A stretch of 64,000 nt of DNA from UBA5158 sp963692955 (GCA_963692955.1 OY843587.1:496001-560000), one strand, 5' to 3'. Shown: positions 36,701 to 43,698, numbered from the stretch's first letter. The notes: generated from the letters alone by a model not told the origin. Translations and numbers: made by a program.

Positions 36701-39348
36701 TTGACGCGGGGACTGCGGGCGTGACTGATATTGTTAATTCTGTTTCGCTGAACGGTTCTTCAACCATCAACGTGACAGCAAGCAATGAAACTCTGAATGT
36801 GGCTAGCGGACTTGCCGGTGCGAGTTTGAGTTTATCTAAATCCGGCAGCGGCACGTTAGAATTAAGCGGTGCTAACACTTACACCGGCGCCACCAATGTG
36901 AATGTGGGTACTCTCGAGCTGGGTAAAACGAATGCGATTTCAGGTAGTTCCGTGAGTGTCGCCAGCGGCGCTACTTTTAATGAAAATGGTTTCAGTGACG
37001 CCATCGGTCAATTGACTGGCGCGGGCAGTGTCACGACTTCCACCGGCGCGAACTTGACCGTCGCGCAAGGTGCCGGCTCTGCGGTATTTTCCGGGACTTT
37101 TTCCGGCGCTGGCGGCTTAACCGTTGGCAACACGGCCGCGGATTCGGGCACGTTTGAATTGAGTGCTGCAAATACCAATTATTCAGGCGCGATCACGGTT
37201 GCGTATGGGTCGCTAGAATTAGGCGTGACAAATGCCATCAGCGGTAACGCATTGAATTTAAATTCCGGTACGACACTTAATATGAATAGTGTCAGTGACA
37301 CGCTGGGTGCCTTGTCCGGCTCGGGTAATATTTCTAATTTAATCACAGGTAAAACGTTAACGGTCGCGGAAGGTAGCAGCAGCACGACTTATGCCGGTGC
37401 GATTTCAGGCGCGGGTGGATTAACTATTGGTGCTTCAGCATCTGACACGGGCACATTATCTTTGACCGGCGCGAACGCTTTCACGGGAACCACAGCAGTA
37501 AATGATGGGGTATTGCAATTGAATGCCACCAACAATTTAAGTTCCAGCAGCGCGGTACAAATCGCTGCGAATGGAGAATTAGCATTATCAAGTTTAACTG
37601 GCACTTTATCCAATGCACTGAGTGGCAGCGGTAATTTGCAAATTAGCGGCAGCGGCAACGTCACTCTCTCAGGTAGTAATACTTTCAACGGTACGACCAC
37701 TGTCGGTGGCGGCGAATTGATTTTATCTTCTGGTTTAGGCAGCGGCCTTATTAAAGTCGCCGCAAGCACGACGCTGGAATATAGTTCAGTCGCGGGCGCG
37801 AACGCGGTTAATTTAAATGGCGGGACGTTAACTGGCGTAGGCACGAGTTCTGATTCAGGCGCGGTGACGGTAGGCACGTCCGGCACGAGTACGATTTCTA
37901 CGGTAAACAGTGCGGATAAATTTACGTTGAGTGGCGCAATCGATGGTGATGGCGCGTTAGCGTTGGCGGGTGCGGGTAATGTAGTTTTATCAGGCGCTGT
38001 CGGCAGTGTGTCGCCAGTAGCAAGTATCGCTTCAAGCGCGGGTAAAACAACAATTAACAACAACGTCACTTCCGTCGGTAACCAAGCCTATAATGGTGCC
38101 GTGGTTTTAACGAGTAATTCAACTTTAAAAACGACCGCTTACGCTAGTAGTGTCGCCGTCAATAATGGCATATCCGGCGCGTTTAATTTAACCGTTAACG
38201 GCAGCGACGCGGTCACCTTAGCGGGCAGCTTAGCCGTGAAGAATATTAGTGTGACTGGCAGCAGCAGCGCCACCTATAACTTGTTAACAGTGCAAAGCCC
38301 AGAAGCGGAAACTTGGAATATAACGGGCACTAACGCTGGGGCGGTCACCGGCATCACCGAAGAAACAGGTAATTTTACTTTTACCAATGTGCAAGGTGTC
38401 GGCGGCAGTTTGCATGGGAATACTTTCCAATTAATGGGCGGTACCATCAATACAATTAATGGCGGTGCCACCGGCAACAACACTATCATCGCGGGCAGCG
38501 GGGCTGATACGTTTAATCTTACCGGCATGAATAGCGGGAGTTTAACGGGTGTCGCCAATTACACTAACATCCAAAATCTCACCGGCGGTTTAGCTGCCAA
38601 TGATTATATCTTTGCAAATAACGGTGGTGTTACCGGCATGATTACCGGCACCGGCGCTTTAGGAAATACTATCGATTATACTGCGTATGCAGCGCCCGTG
38701 ACGTTGACTCTGAGCGCGGACGAGGCGGGAACTACGACGAATAGTTCGAATAGCACTATTTCTAATTTCACGAATATTCAAACGGCAATCGGCAATGGCA
38801 GCAGCGTACTGGCTATTTCGGCGAGCAAAGCGAACAACATTGCGTTTAGCAGCGCCACACAAGCCGCAGTGAATGATCCTATCAATACGAATGGTTTCAC
38901 GACTTATGACAACACCGGAACAGGTTCAGCGCTAGTTAATTTCGGTGCTGGCACCAATGCGATCTTTACCGCGGCGAACGTCGCTAGTATCAACGGCGGC
39001 CCAGCGATCACGTTTATTAATATGTCTTTCTCGGGGAATTTTGTACCGTTTGGTTATGTTCCGCCGGCGCCCGTCGTCAGCGCCGCTGCCGTTGCTATTC
39101 AACCTGAAGTGAATTTTTTAGATCCGCAATTTAGCGATGTGGTAAGTGCAAATAGTCCATTAATAACTGCCACGGCGCCTGCCGCGGCAGAAACGTCGGA
39201 TGGCAGTATTGTTATTACCGTTAGCACACCTGCTCAAGACAACAAAGATACTACTTGTATTGAAGTGTCAGGCTCAACTGTTTGTAGTCCCTTAGATAAT
39301 TCTGAAATCAGCTTATCGGTGACGAACGACAAATCTTTATATCGATAA
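27769..39348 (+). CDS. Giant TpsA/filamentous haemagglutinin-like exoprotein with beta-strand repeats
   Basis: 3859 residues in one open frame. Signal peptide 1-30 (cleavage after A-I-A). The TPS secretion domain (about 31-270) has N-W-N-S-F-N-I and the F-G-P-G-S-M-V-N-V-G strand, with N-A-A-G where many homologues have NPNG. A GLUG-like region lies about residues 640-930. About 20 autotransporter-type beta-strand repeats (G-T-L-E-L-S-G-A-N-T-Y-T-G) fill about 1320-3330. There is no C-terminal beta-barrel, so it should need a separate TpsB pore, and none is encoded here. The C-terminus has a Cys pair (3830, 3839) and I see no other Cys in the mature chain. Probably a surface fibre or adhesin. 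Confidence 0.88.
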   Translation: MTAFFGAKIKQYLRFALTLSCTLMAGYAIANPQGGVVSNGNASISANGTTTTINQSSQQAIINWNSFNIAAGETTHFQQPTHGVALNRINANQGASQIYGTLSATGQIILINAAGIHFGPGSMVNVGSIIASTSDISDKNFLNGIYSFDKPSRRAGSIINEGTIKTAKYGLAALLGTGVVNSGMIQANLGSIVLGSGSKFTLDFSGDNLVNFTVDEATTKAGRGLHGEKLKNGVTNSGTLLANGGKILVSADAAAGVLDNAIDMSGVAIAHSTYMHNGEIILSGGNGNDLISGLLSVSGRHAGVKGGVIQILGKNIHLTSSADIDASGDAGGGVINIGGSAHGAGPLPNATNTTIDQGAVIDASALETGNGGDVVVWANGVTDFDGSVVAVGGAQSGNGGDAEVSGHDLLNFDGSVNLAAVNGNVGALLLDPEDITIQTAGPDTVSNASNTYSPTQNESVLSVATLIAALGAANVTVSTSGSSGSGTGNGSITVANALTWNSTYTLTLNAASNIYLNAPINAVSGGLTLTAGSGTSLITTTSSSTGVNVAVNVAKFDLTQGNWTQINTTLLPAFSATSNFQLNNGNGQTSAVTFIRAIGGTGATGSPYQLADVYGLQGVDSNTTTVGNSYIMENAIDATGTATWNGGSGFLPITGYTATFDGNFFTINGLFSNRGAAGLFGSATGATIKDVGLTNVTITGSSQAGGIAANASNVNFTYDYVAGGTITTGSYGAAGGIVGIDSNSSTSYGISNSYNTANVTDVSGGSEAAVGGIVGEMGTGSITNVYSTGNTVNSSNGTNYNSQGDAGYSGGIVGLLGTGSGQTLNITDVFSSSYITGPYNLGGYGGTIGAIVGYYASGSSTIAVHLTNAYYDSNTSNVSSAYASGDAMFGNTAPSQSSVSGEGTGTLQNGTTSGYSGFTFSTSGWQVNSGGYATLVFTRQIGGIIPGVGSGDTVSIYQNGAALGSSLTTNAAGGFSYATNTGLTTGADLLFVSTTAGVYGNVVTFMPASGNVSANLANNTVQIGDTNSNTFANSDLSNALSGVPGSTSILFSVSGNTLTLGNGGSDATVNLIESASSTYGLGNISYGTGTTGSLTFNGTVNLAQNSSLTSTNITLAGTVNGNGDSLSLSSVANKISGSINNITTLAVSGGGTDTLSGSVSSSSTQTYSDALNLSGTETLSSGGAITFSGAVNGAGALTLASGSSTDTFSSTVGATTALTSLTSTGSGQIVLSHGVGTSSLGIGSINISGASSLGASVYSTGAQTFSGTTTLTSAVTLNSLSGNSISLSSITGGANGLTINTSGSASISGAFSGTGASLTQAGSGTLTLSGGNSYTGGTTVSTGTLKIGASNASSTSGTLTISSGATFDLNGNNDAIGLIAGAGSLNNSGSASTLTVEMGASATAGFAGTLASTVNLTVGNSAADSGTFALTGANSSYTGTLTANYGILKVTATSGIGSAAVNVSSTGQLALNPTSSTTFSNAITLNGGTLADTNTGLTDVVSNLTMPSSSTISVASGEVLQISNSVTGSSTAASGTAGLIKSGAGTLEFNAANIYTGTTQVSAGTLELGVANGLAAGSALNLSATGAIFNLNSFSDTIGPLSGSGQITNLNSGKTLTIDMGSSGTTYSGTFAGTSGALVIGSSTADTGNLTLTGTNTSYAIPTTITDGGLTISNAAALDSGTIAVSANGTLNLNTAASTSFNNAITLNGGGVVDVSTSSSTNTLSNVALGSASSSISVINSGETLNVTSVLSGVSIGISKGGSGTLELSGANTYTGATQISNGTLELGATNAIAAGSAVNDAGTLNTNSFSDTIGALTGTGSVTTSAGKILTIEQGANPDTFAGTFTGTGGVTIGAISSDTGTFQLTGSSSSYTGPIVVAMGILQLGVANALGVTALTVNSGATFDLKTFSDTTGPLSGAGSIIDLTSGKTLTIEQAATNNTFSGTISGAGNVTVGNSSADSGTLTLSGTNSSYSGTTTVAYGNLQIANSAALGTNVTVNSGAELALNNSSATTFTNAITANGSVVDTSSTAHTNTLSDLILGTNSILGTTLAGETLNVSNALTGSSLGLTITSTGTVELSGANTYTGTTKISTGTLELGVANAVGSSSTLNILAGATFNMNSFNELSGVLMGAGNITNLATGKVLTVQQGSGTNTFSGVISGAGSVTVGNSSADSGILQLSGANTYSGTTTVAFGKLQLGASNSVASALTINTGATFDMNSFSDLVGTLSGGGSITNLASGQTLTTAQGANATTFSGTLSGAGTFQVGKTSADTATLTLSGNNSSLANLTVAFGVLQVSASNNLAATLNTVNTGAQVALNTTSATTFSNAISVNGSGISNTGAIDDVGTSGVTNTLSNVSLGTSAGFGIAAASETLNILDVLSGANGLIKFGAGTLELSAANTYSGSTLIEGTGALELGSANAIGNSSAVSIVSSTFNMNGYNDAIGTLAGNGSVQTGGGTLTISQGAATDTYSGIISGTGGVTVGAKAGDTGTLKLSGANTYSGATTINLGTLAVGVTNAIAANSSVSVSSGATLNMNSVSDAIGPLSGAGSITNLASGQTLTIEQAATTNTFSGTISGAGNITIGNSTADTGTLILSGANSSTYTGTTTVSHGVLQIPNSGALGTNVTVNTAGELALNTTGNTTFTNAVTDNGSVVDTSTGHTNSLSSLTLGTGAELGAASGETLNVTNALTGSASLTINTTGSTTGVVELSSASNTFSGGTQISSGTLELGVANALPGAVSVLSGATFNMNSLSDTVGQLTGAGSVTNLAASQTLTVAQGSGTDVYSGVISGGGALNVGNSSADSGNFEISGANTYTGVTTINYGTLELNATNALPAGSGGLNITANGTFNLNGFSDQSGPLTGAGAITNSTTAKTLTVDVGGTSNTFSGTISALVNLTVGNSTADNTGTLILTGSSSAYTGITTIADGNLQLSSSGILNNGAISISTNGKLDLITTTGTTFTNAITLNGGSLIDAGTAGVTDIVNSVSLNGSSTINVTASNETLNVASGLAGASLSLSKSGSGTLELSGANTYTGATNVNVGTLELGKTNAISGSSVSVASGATFNENGFSDAIGQLTGAGSVTTSTGANLTVAQGAGSAVFSGTFSGAGGLTVGNTAADSGTFELSAANTNYSGAITVAYGSLELGVTNAISGNALNLNSGTTLNMNSVSDTLGALSGSGNISNLITGKTLTVAEGSSSTTYAGAISGAGGLTIGASASDTGTLSLTGANAFTGTTAVNDGVLQLNATNNLSSSSAVQIAANGELALSSLTGTLSNALSGSGNLQISGSGNVTLSGSNTFNGTTTVGGGELILSSGLGSGLIKVAASTTLEYSSVAGANAVNLNGGTLTGVGTSSDSGAVTVGTSGTSTISTVNSADKFTLSGAIDGDGALALAGAGNVVLSGAVGSVSPVASIASSAGKTTINNNVTSVGNQAYNGAVVLTSNSTLKTTAYASSVAVNNGISGAFNLTVNGSDAVTLAGSLAVKNISVTGSSSATYNLLTVQSPEAETWNITGTNAGAVTGITEETGNFTFTNVQGVGGSLHGNTFQLMGGTINTINGGATGNNTIIAGSGADTFNLTGMNSGSLTGVANYTNIQNLTGGLAANDYIFANNGGVTGMITGTGALGNTIDYTAYAAPVTLTLSADEAGTTTNSSNSTISNFTNIQTAIGNGSSVLAISASKANNIAFSSATQAAVNDPINTNGFTTYDNTGTGSALVNFGAGTNAIFTAANVASINGGPAITFINMSFSGNFVPFGYVPPAPVVSAAAVAIQPEVNFLDPQFSDVVSANSPLITATAPAAAETSDGSIVITVSTPAQDNKDTTCIEVSGSTVCSPLDNSEISLSVTNDKSLYR
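29720..30560 (+). other. GLUG-like repeat region inside the exoprotein gene
   Basis: Encodes glycine-rich units such as A-G-L-F-G-S and repeated G-G-I-V-G segments with Asn/Ser/Tyr-rich spacers, resembling the GLUG motif found in bacterial surface proteins. Composition differs from the Thr/Ala-rich repeats that follow: it is richer in Tyr and Asn. Confidence 0.55.
31759..37677 (+). repeat. Tandem beta-strand repeats (about 20 units), A-A-B higher-order array from 33079
   Basis: About 20 units of roughly 95-115 codons, each opening with (S/T)-G-A-N-T-Y-(T/S)-G-like sequence. Type A continues with N-M-N-S-F-S-D and G-K-T-L-T-I-x-Q-G then T-F-S-G-T-I-S-G-A-G. Type B continues with A-L-G-T-N-V-T-V-N, E-L-A-L-N, T-T-F-T-N-A-I-T and E-T-L-N-V. 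The first four units run A-B-A-B. From 33079 the order is A-A-B five times, with starts at 33079, 34015, 34972, 35920 (at the aligned Asn: 33082, 34018, 34975, 35923, 36874), a period of 936-957 bp. The last B is shortened. Confidence 0.85.
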
Positions 39349-39349
39349 G

Positions 39350-40264
39350 TTAGTCTAGAGCGATGCCTTTCTTTTTCAAAATATTTTTTATCTCCGGCAG
39401 CGCTTGTCGCGTGGCTGTTGCGCCGGCGTCCATTAGCAATGGTCTGCCTGCGTCTTGGAACATGTTGATGTCGCCGGTTTGCGGCGCGATGACGACGTCG
39501 GCGTCGCGCGCGGTGTAGTAATTCAAACGTAGCAGCATTAAATCAAAACCTCGTAAAAAATAGCCCGCTGAGCTGGTCGGTGGGGTTTTCGACAAGCCCG
39601 TATCAAGACGCACCGCGATGATAACTTTAGGATGAAAACGCTTTGCCACGTCCACCGCGACCGGATCAATCAAACCGCCGTCCGCGAATAATTTTCCGTA
39701 CATTCTTACCGGGCGGAAAAACGGTGGCGCCGCCGCTGACGCGTTGACGGCGGGAGCGATCGGTCCGCTGGCGAACACATGCAAATTGCCAGTATCGATT
39801 TCGGTTGCGACCGCAACGAACGGAATTTTTAATTGATTAAAATCTTTAGCCCGCATGTTCGTGATTAAAAAAGCTTGCAAGCCTCTGCCACTAATCGCGC
39901 CGGTGGGAATATTAAACAAGGAGACATCGATTACTTTATCGCGTTGCGCGGTCAGCAATAACTCTCGGGTTTTTTCGGCGGAAAGATTGTCCGCGTACAA
40001 CGCGCCGACGATACTGCCCGCGCTAACGCCGACGATCATGTCGATGGGGATGTGATTTTCGCGTAGCACTTTTAAAACGCCGACCTGAGAAAAGCCGCGC
40101 GCGCCGCCGCTGCCTAATACTAAGATAACATCGGGATGGACGTGTTGCAGCGCGGTGCTGGGCGGTTCTTGCGCGGGCGTATTCAATTGCGGTGGGATTG
40201 GCGCGCAGCTTACCAGTGCCAAGACACAGAAAATATAACAGCAATATTTTAGCAATGATTTCAT
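39350..40264 (-). CDS. Patatin-like phospholipase lipoprotein (RssA/NTE type)
   Basis: 304 residues. A lipobox L-V-S-C puts the lipidated Cys at residue 20, with Ala at +2, so an outer-membrane lipoprotein is expected. Catalytic parts are intact: oxyanion G-S-G-G-A-R-G, nucleophile G-V-S-A-G and the partner D-G-G in F-A-D-G-G. It should hydrolyse phospholipid or lysophospholipid acyl esters. Its start overlaps the slipin stop by 4 nt (ATGA), so it belongs to the nfeD-slipin operon. Its stop is 1 nt from the stop of the convergent exoprotein gene. It contrasts with the catalytically broken patatin at 14.7-15.8 kb. Confidence 0.92.
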   Translation of the reverse strand: MKSLLKYCCYIFCVLALVSCAPIPPQLNTPAQEPPSTALQHVHPDVILVLGSGGARGFSQVGVLKVLRENHIPIDMIVGVSAGSIVGALYADNLSAEKTRELLLTAQRDKVIDVSLFNIPTGAISGRGLQAFLITNMRAKDFNQLKIPFVAVATEIDTGNLHVFASGPIAPAVNASAAAPPFFRPVRMYGKLFADGGLIDPVAVDVAKRFHPKVIIAVRLDTGLSKTPPTSSAGYFLRGFDLMLLRLNYYTARDADVVIAPQTGDINMFQDAGRPLLMDAGATATRQALPEIKNILKKKGIALD

Positions 40265-41004
40265 TTAGCCGGCGTACCTAATCTTTGAAAGACAGACAGT
40301 AATTCGATCGGGATCGGAAAGACAATCGTCGAATTATGTTCTTCCGCGATGTTCGATAATGTTTGTAAATAGCGTAACTGCAGCGCTTCTGGTTGGCCGG
40401 ATAAAATTTTCGCGGCTTCTAATAATTTATGTGACGCTTGCATTTCGCCGTCGGCGTGAATGATTTTCGCGCGGCGTTCGCGTTCCGCTTCGGCTTGTTT
40501 GGCGATGGCGCGCACCATCGTTTCGTTCAAATCGATATGCTTGATTTCCACCATGTTGACTTTGACGCCCCAACTTTCCGATTGGTCATCTAAAATTTGT
40601 TGAATACCTTTATTCAATTTATTTCTTTCCGCGAGCATTTCATCTAATTCATGTTGCCCCAACACCGAGCGTAAGGTCGTCTGCGCCAATTGACTAATCG
40701 CTTCTAAATAATCTTCGACTTGTATCACGGCGCGTTCCGGCGCCACCACGCGGAAATAAACCACGGCGTTCACGCGCACCGACACATTATCGCGGGAAAT
40801 AACGTCTTGTGGTGGAATGTCCATTACCACGGTGCGTAAATCAATCGTCACGATTTGCTGCACGAAAGGCAAAATCAACACCAGCCCTGGGCCTTTGACA
40901 CTCGTAAAGCGCCCTAACGTGAAGACGACCGCGCGTTGATACTCGCGTAAAATTTTCACGCTGATGAGGATTAATATAATGATGGGAATTAACAGGTAAA
41001 TCAT
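40261..41004 (-). CDS. Slipin/stomatin-like SPFH protein
   Basis: 247 residues. One N-terminal membrane segment (about 1-18) is followed by an SPFH/band 7 domain (V-F-T-L-G-R-F; R-D-N-V-S-V-R-V-N-A-V-V-Y-F-R) and a charged helical stretch (Q-A-E-A-E-R-E-R-R-A-K-I). Such proteins form oligomeric membrane scaffolds. They are classically encoded next to NfeD proteases, as here (23 nt downstream). Known from archaea: the NfeD partner cleaves the C-terminus of its stomatin. Confidence 0.92.
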   Translation of the reverse strand: MIYLLIPIIILILISVKILREYQRAVVFTLGRFTSVKGPGLVLILPFVQQIVTIDLRTVVMDIPPQDVISRDNVSVRVNAVVYFRVVAPERAVIQVEDYLEAISQLAQTTLRSVLGQHELDEMLAERNKLNKGIQQILDDQSESWGVKVNMVEIKHIDLNETMVRAIAKQAEAERERRAKIIHADGEMQASHKLLEAAKILSGQPEALQLRYLQTLSNIAEEHNSTIVFPIPIELLSVFQRLGTPAK

Positions 41005-41027
41005 AATGTTCTCCGCTGTTGGTCCGG

Positions 41028-42374
41028 CTAGTCGATGACTGAAGTCGTATCGGTTTTATTTAATGGTTCTACTTTTAAAGTTAATCCCGTTAAGCCATAG
41101 ATACGAATTTTTTGGCCTTTTTTAACGGGATTATGCGCGGTGGCTTTCCACAATTCGCCGTTTACTTTGACGAGTAATTCTTTACTATTAAAAATTTCCT
41201 CGACCACACCTTCCGCCCCTAACACCGCTTCGCGGCCGGTGACGACTTTTCGATTCCGATTGCGGGCGGCTAACGTCACCATGCAGAGAAAAAACAAGGC
41301 GCTAATGGCCGTCATCGTTAGGATCAGCGACCAGGCGATTTGATAGCCCGGGGTATTGATATTTAACAGTAAAACAGATCCGAGCATAAAAGCGATGATG
41401 CCGCCTAAACCCATAATGCCGAAACTACCCACTTGCACTTCTATAATCATAAAAGTAATTCCCAGCACAAGCAAAGCAAAACCCGCGTAATTGACCGGCA
41501 ACATTTGAAAAGCGTAGACTGCCACCACGATGGCAAGGATCCCGGCCACGCCCGGCAAAATCATACCCGGATGAAAAAATTCAAGAAATAATGCATAAAT
41601 GCCGAGTAACAGTAACAAGTAAGCGATATTCGGATTCGTGATGTCGCCGAGTAATTGATTGCGCCAATCGGGTTGTAACGTTTTGATTGTTAAATTTTGT
41701 GTGTCTAGAGTCACGGTCGAATTATGCAGAGTGACTTGCTTACCATTTATTTTTTGTAATAAATCAGTGGGTGACACCGCGATGACGTCGATGACATTTT
41801 GTTTGAGCGCGTCTTCGGGCGTGATACTGGTGGCGAAACGCACGGCGTCCGCCGCCCACGCGCTATTGCGGTTATGCATTTTGGCTAAACCAATAATGTA
41901 AGCGCTCGCGAAATTTATTTTTTTCACTTCTTGCGGCGTTAAGTTATCTTGTTTAATGTCTAGCGCTGGCTGTGGGTCGGCGTCCGGATTAGTTAGCATA
42001 GTCGATTCACCGATACGCGTATTCGGTGACATCGCCGCGAGCGGGCTCGCGTATAAAATAAAAATTCCCGCGTTCGCCGCGAGCGCGCCACCCGGCGCGA
42101 TGTAAGTAACGACCGGCACGGCGGAAGTAAGAATTAAATTATCGATTTGTTGCGTGGAAGCAGTGAATCCCCCCAACGTATTTAAACGTAAAATGACGAT
42201 ACTGTCGTGCTCGCGCGCGGCCTGCTTCAAACCTGTCGCGATGTAGTTGACGGTGGCTGGCCCCAACGCGCCATCGACGTCTAACAACAACGCGTCTTTA
42301 GCTTCAGCGGTGGCCGCCGTCAGACTGGCGATTAGCAACATAAGATTTACTATTTTACGCAAGCATCCATGCAT
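41028..42374 (-). CDS. NfeD1b-type membrane serine protease homologue, catalytic Ser replaced by Asn
   Basis: 448 residues from ATG 42374, chosen because AAGGA sits 8 nt upstream and a signal peptide (residues 1-25, ending A-T-A-E-A) follows directly; the frame also opens at a GTG at 42413. The ClpP-like domain (about 27-230) has N-T-L-G-G and S-P-N-T-R-I-G-E. Several membrane segments (about 255-375) and a C-terminal OB-like NfeD domain (395-440) follow. The nucleophile block, normally A-A-S-A-G, reads A-A-N-A-G (Asn101), while the K-K-I-N region that probably carries the partner Lys is kept. Probably a non-proteolytic scaffold for the slipin. Confidence 0.88.
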   Translation of the reverse strand: MHGCLRKIVNLMLLIASLTAATAEAKDALLLDVDGALGPATVNYIATGLKQAAREHDSIVILRLNTLGGFTASTQQIDNLILTSAVPVVTYIAPGGALAANAGIFILYASPLAAMSPNTRIGESTMLTNPDADPQPALDIKQDNLTPQEVKKINFASAYIIGLAKMHNRNSAWAADAVRFATSITPEDALKQNVIDVIAVSPTDLLQKINGKQVTLHNSTVTLDTQNLTIKTLQPDWRNQLLGDITNPNIAYLLLLLGIYALFLEFFHPGMILPGVAGILAIVVAVYAFQMLPVNYAGFALLVLGITFMIIEVQVGSFGIMGLGGIIAFMLGSVLLLNINTPGYQIAWSLILTMTAISALFFLCMVTLAARNRNRKVVTGREAVLGAEGVVEEIFNSKELLVKVNGELWKATAHNPVKKGQKIRIYGLTGLTLKVEPLNKTDTTSVID

Positions 42375-42396
42375 GGCTAGCATCCTTGAAGTTGGC

Positions 42397-43554
42397 TTAT
42401 GGACGTGGGCCACTGTTTTTTAAGATTACCGCCGCCGTGGATTCTTCAAATAAAGCATCGTAATTTCTTTCGTATGCGTCCGCTAATTTTTCGCAAAAGT
42501 CTGCAAATTGATCTTCGGGTAATACCGTCAACATAATTTCTAATTTATTCCTGCCTTCAAAATCCACGTCGCGAAAATTTTCTATTTCATCGTTGTTAAG
42601 CCCAGTTTTGTGAGGCGATAGCTGTTCGTTGCCACTCGCGACGAAATAATAATGTTTGCCCGCGGGCGTTTGGATAAAATTATCAAACTCTTGAGCAACG
42701 TAGGCCCTCAAGGTCGCATCGATATTCTTCGTCAATTCACGCTCCGGGTCGTTTATGTAAAGAGAATAATCCTGTAAGCCGGAAGTTAATTTACTTAAGT
42801 CATTGTGGATAAATGGCGAAGCATTGGGCGGCGACTCATCGATATATTTTTTTAAATCGCTGATAGTGCGTTTCAGCGTGCCCTGCAGTTGCGTGCTGGC
42901 GAAACCAGGGTTGGGTAACCGCGTCGCTAATTCTTTTAAAAAAAGGATAGTCGTCTCAAGCTCGGCTTGCGGTATGCGTTGAATTTGTGAAGAGTCCATG
43001 ATTTTGTTTGATGGCGAGGAAAAAAATTTTGAAAAAAAAGTTTTTTGTTTTGGGGGTTCGGCTGCTGGGCTGCTGCGGGTCGGGTTTTTACTTTGTAATT
43101 CTTTAATCGTGTTTTCGATTAGCTCATTGATTTCCTTAGTGGCTTGGAGAGGAAAAAGCAAATCATTGTGTTGTTTTTTTTGCGACAGGACAATGCTTTG
43201 TCTTAAAGCCACTCTAAGATCCGGATCATCCATTATACCTTTGACAATGTTTAGAGATTTATTCACGACCTGACTTAACAGTGGGTTGCTGTCTTCGGGA
43301 TGCATAAGAACGCTATTAATTTCACGGTTATGCGAGATGATGGCCGCCAACAATTTATCAGCGGTGCCATTATTGTTAAGTTCTTCTTGTATAGCCTGCA
43401 AACTTTTAAGGATTTGGATGGCGTGTTCGCCCGCTGCCGTATGTGTCTCGTCTGGATTATAAAGTTGATTTAACCCCATATAATCGCCCGTTATTTTCGA
43501 GACGAGAGCATTGATTTCTTGAAGTTCATTGTCAGGAAACTGATATGCAGCCAT
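42397..43554 (-). CDS. Hypothetical helical cytosolic protein, effector-like
   Basis: 385 residues from ATG 43554, where GAGGGAG stands directly upstream; a TTG at 43566 is the only longer start. No signal peptide or membrane segment. Mostly charged and helical, with a Ser/Pro/Lys-rich linker (about 160-185, including K-T-F-F-S-K-F-F-S-S) separating two helical halves. No domain recognised. It precedes the nfeD operon by 22 nt and may be cotranscribed. The two-lobed helical build without enzymatic motifs resembles many Legionella-type secreted substrates, but this is only an impression. Confidence 0.65.
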   Translation of the reverse strand: MAAYQFPDNELQEINALVSKITGDYMGLNQLYNPDETHTAAGEHAIQILKSLQAIQEELNNNGTADKLLAAIISHNREINSVLMHPEDSNPLLSQVVNKSLNIVKGIMDDPDLRVALRQSIVLSQKKQHNDLLFPLQATKEINELIENTIKELQSKNPTRSSPAAEPPKQKTFFSKFFSSPSNKIMDSSQIQRIPQAELETTILFLKELATRLPNPGFASTQLQGTLKRTISDLKKYIDESPPNASPFIHNDLSKLTSGLQDYSLYINDPERELTKNIDATLRAYVAQEFDNFIQTPAGKHYYFVASGNEQLSPHKTGLNNDEIENFRDVDFEGRNKLEIMLTVLPEDQFADFCEKLADAYERNYDALFEESTAAVILKNSGPRP

Positions 43555-43698
43555 AATCTCCCTCAAGCGTTCTACAATCCTCTATTATACTGGATAATGC
43601 GCATTTTTGCTGAACATTACCTGTAAGCGCTTGAAAAACCACCAAAAAATATAGTAAACTGTGCGATGGAAATGATGTTGTCGGTCTAAGGAGTTAAA

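Noticed and set aside
31759..37677. CRISPR-like array
   Set aside because: The repeats are ~300 bp, in frame, and protein-coding with diverged sequence; there are no short identical repeats with unique spacers.
31266..38558. Long minus-strand open frames (up to 226 codons) opposite the exoprotein repeats
   Set aside because: They are mirror frames of a Thr/Ala/Gly/Ser-rich repeat array; their Val/Pro/Leu-rich composition repeats with the array and they lack ribosome sites.
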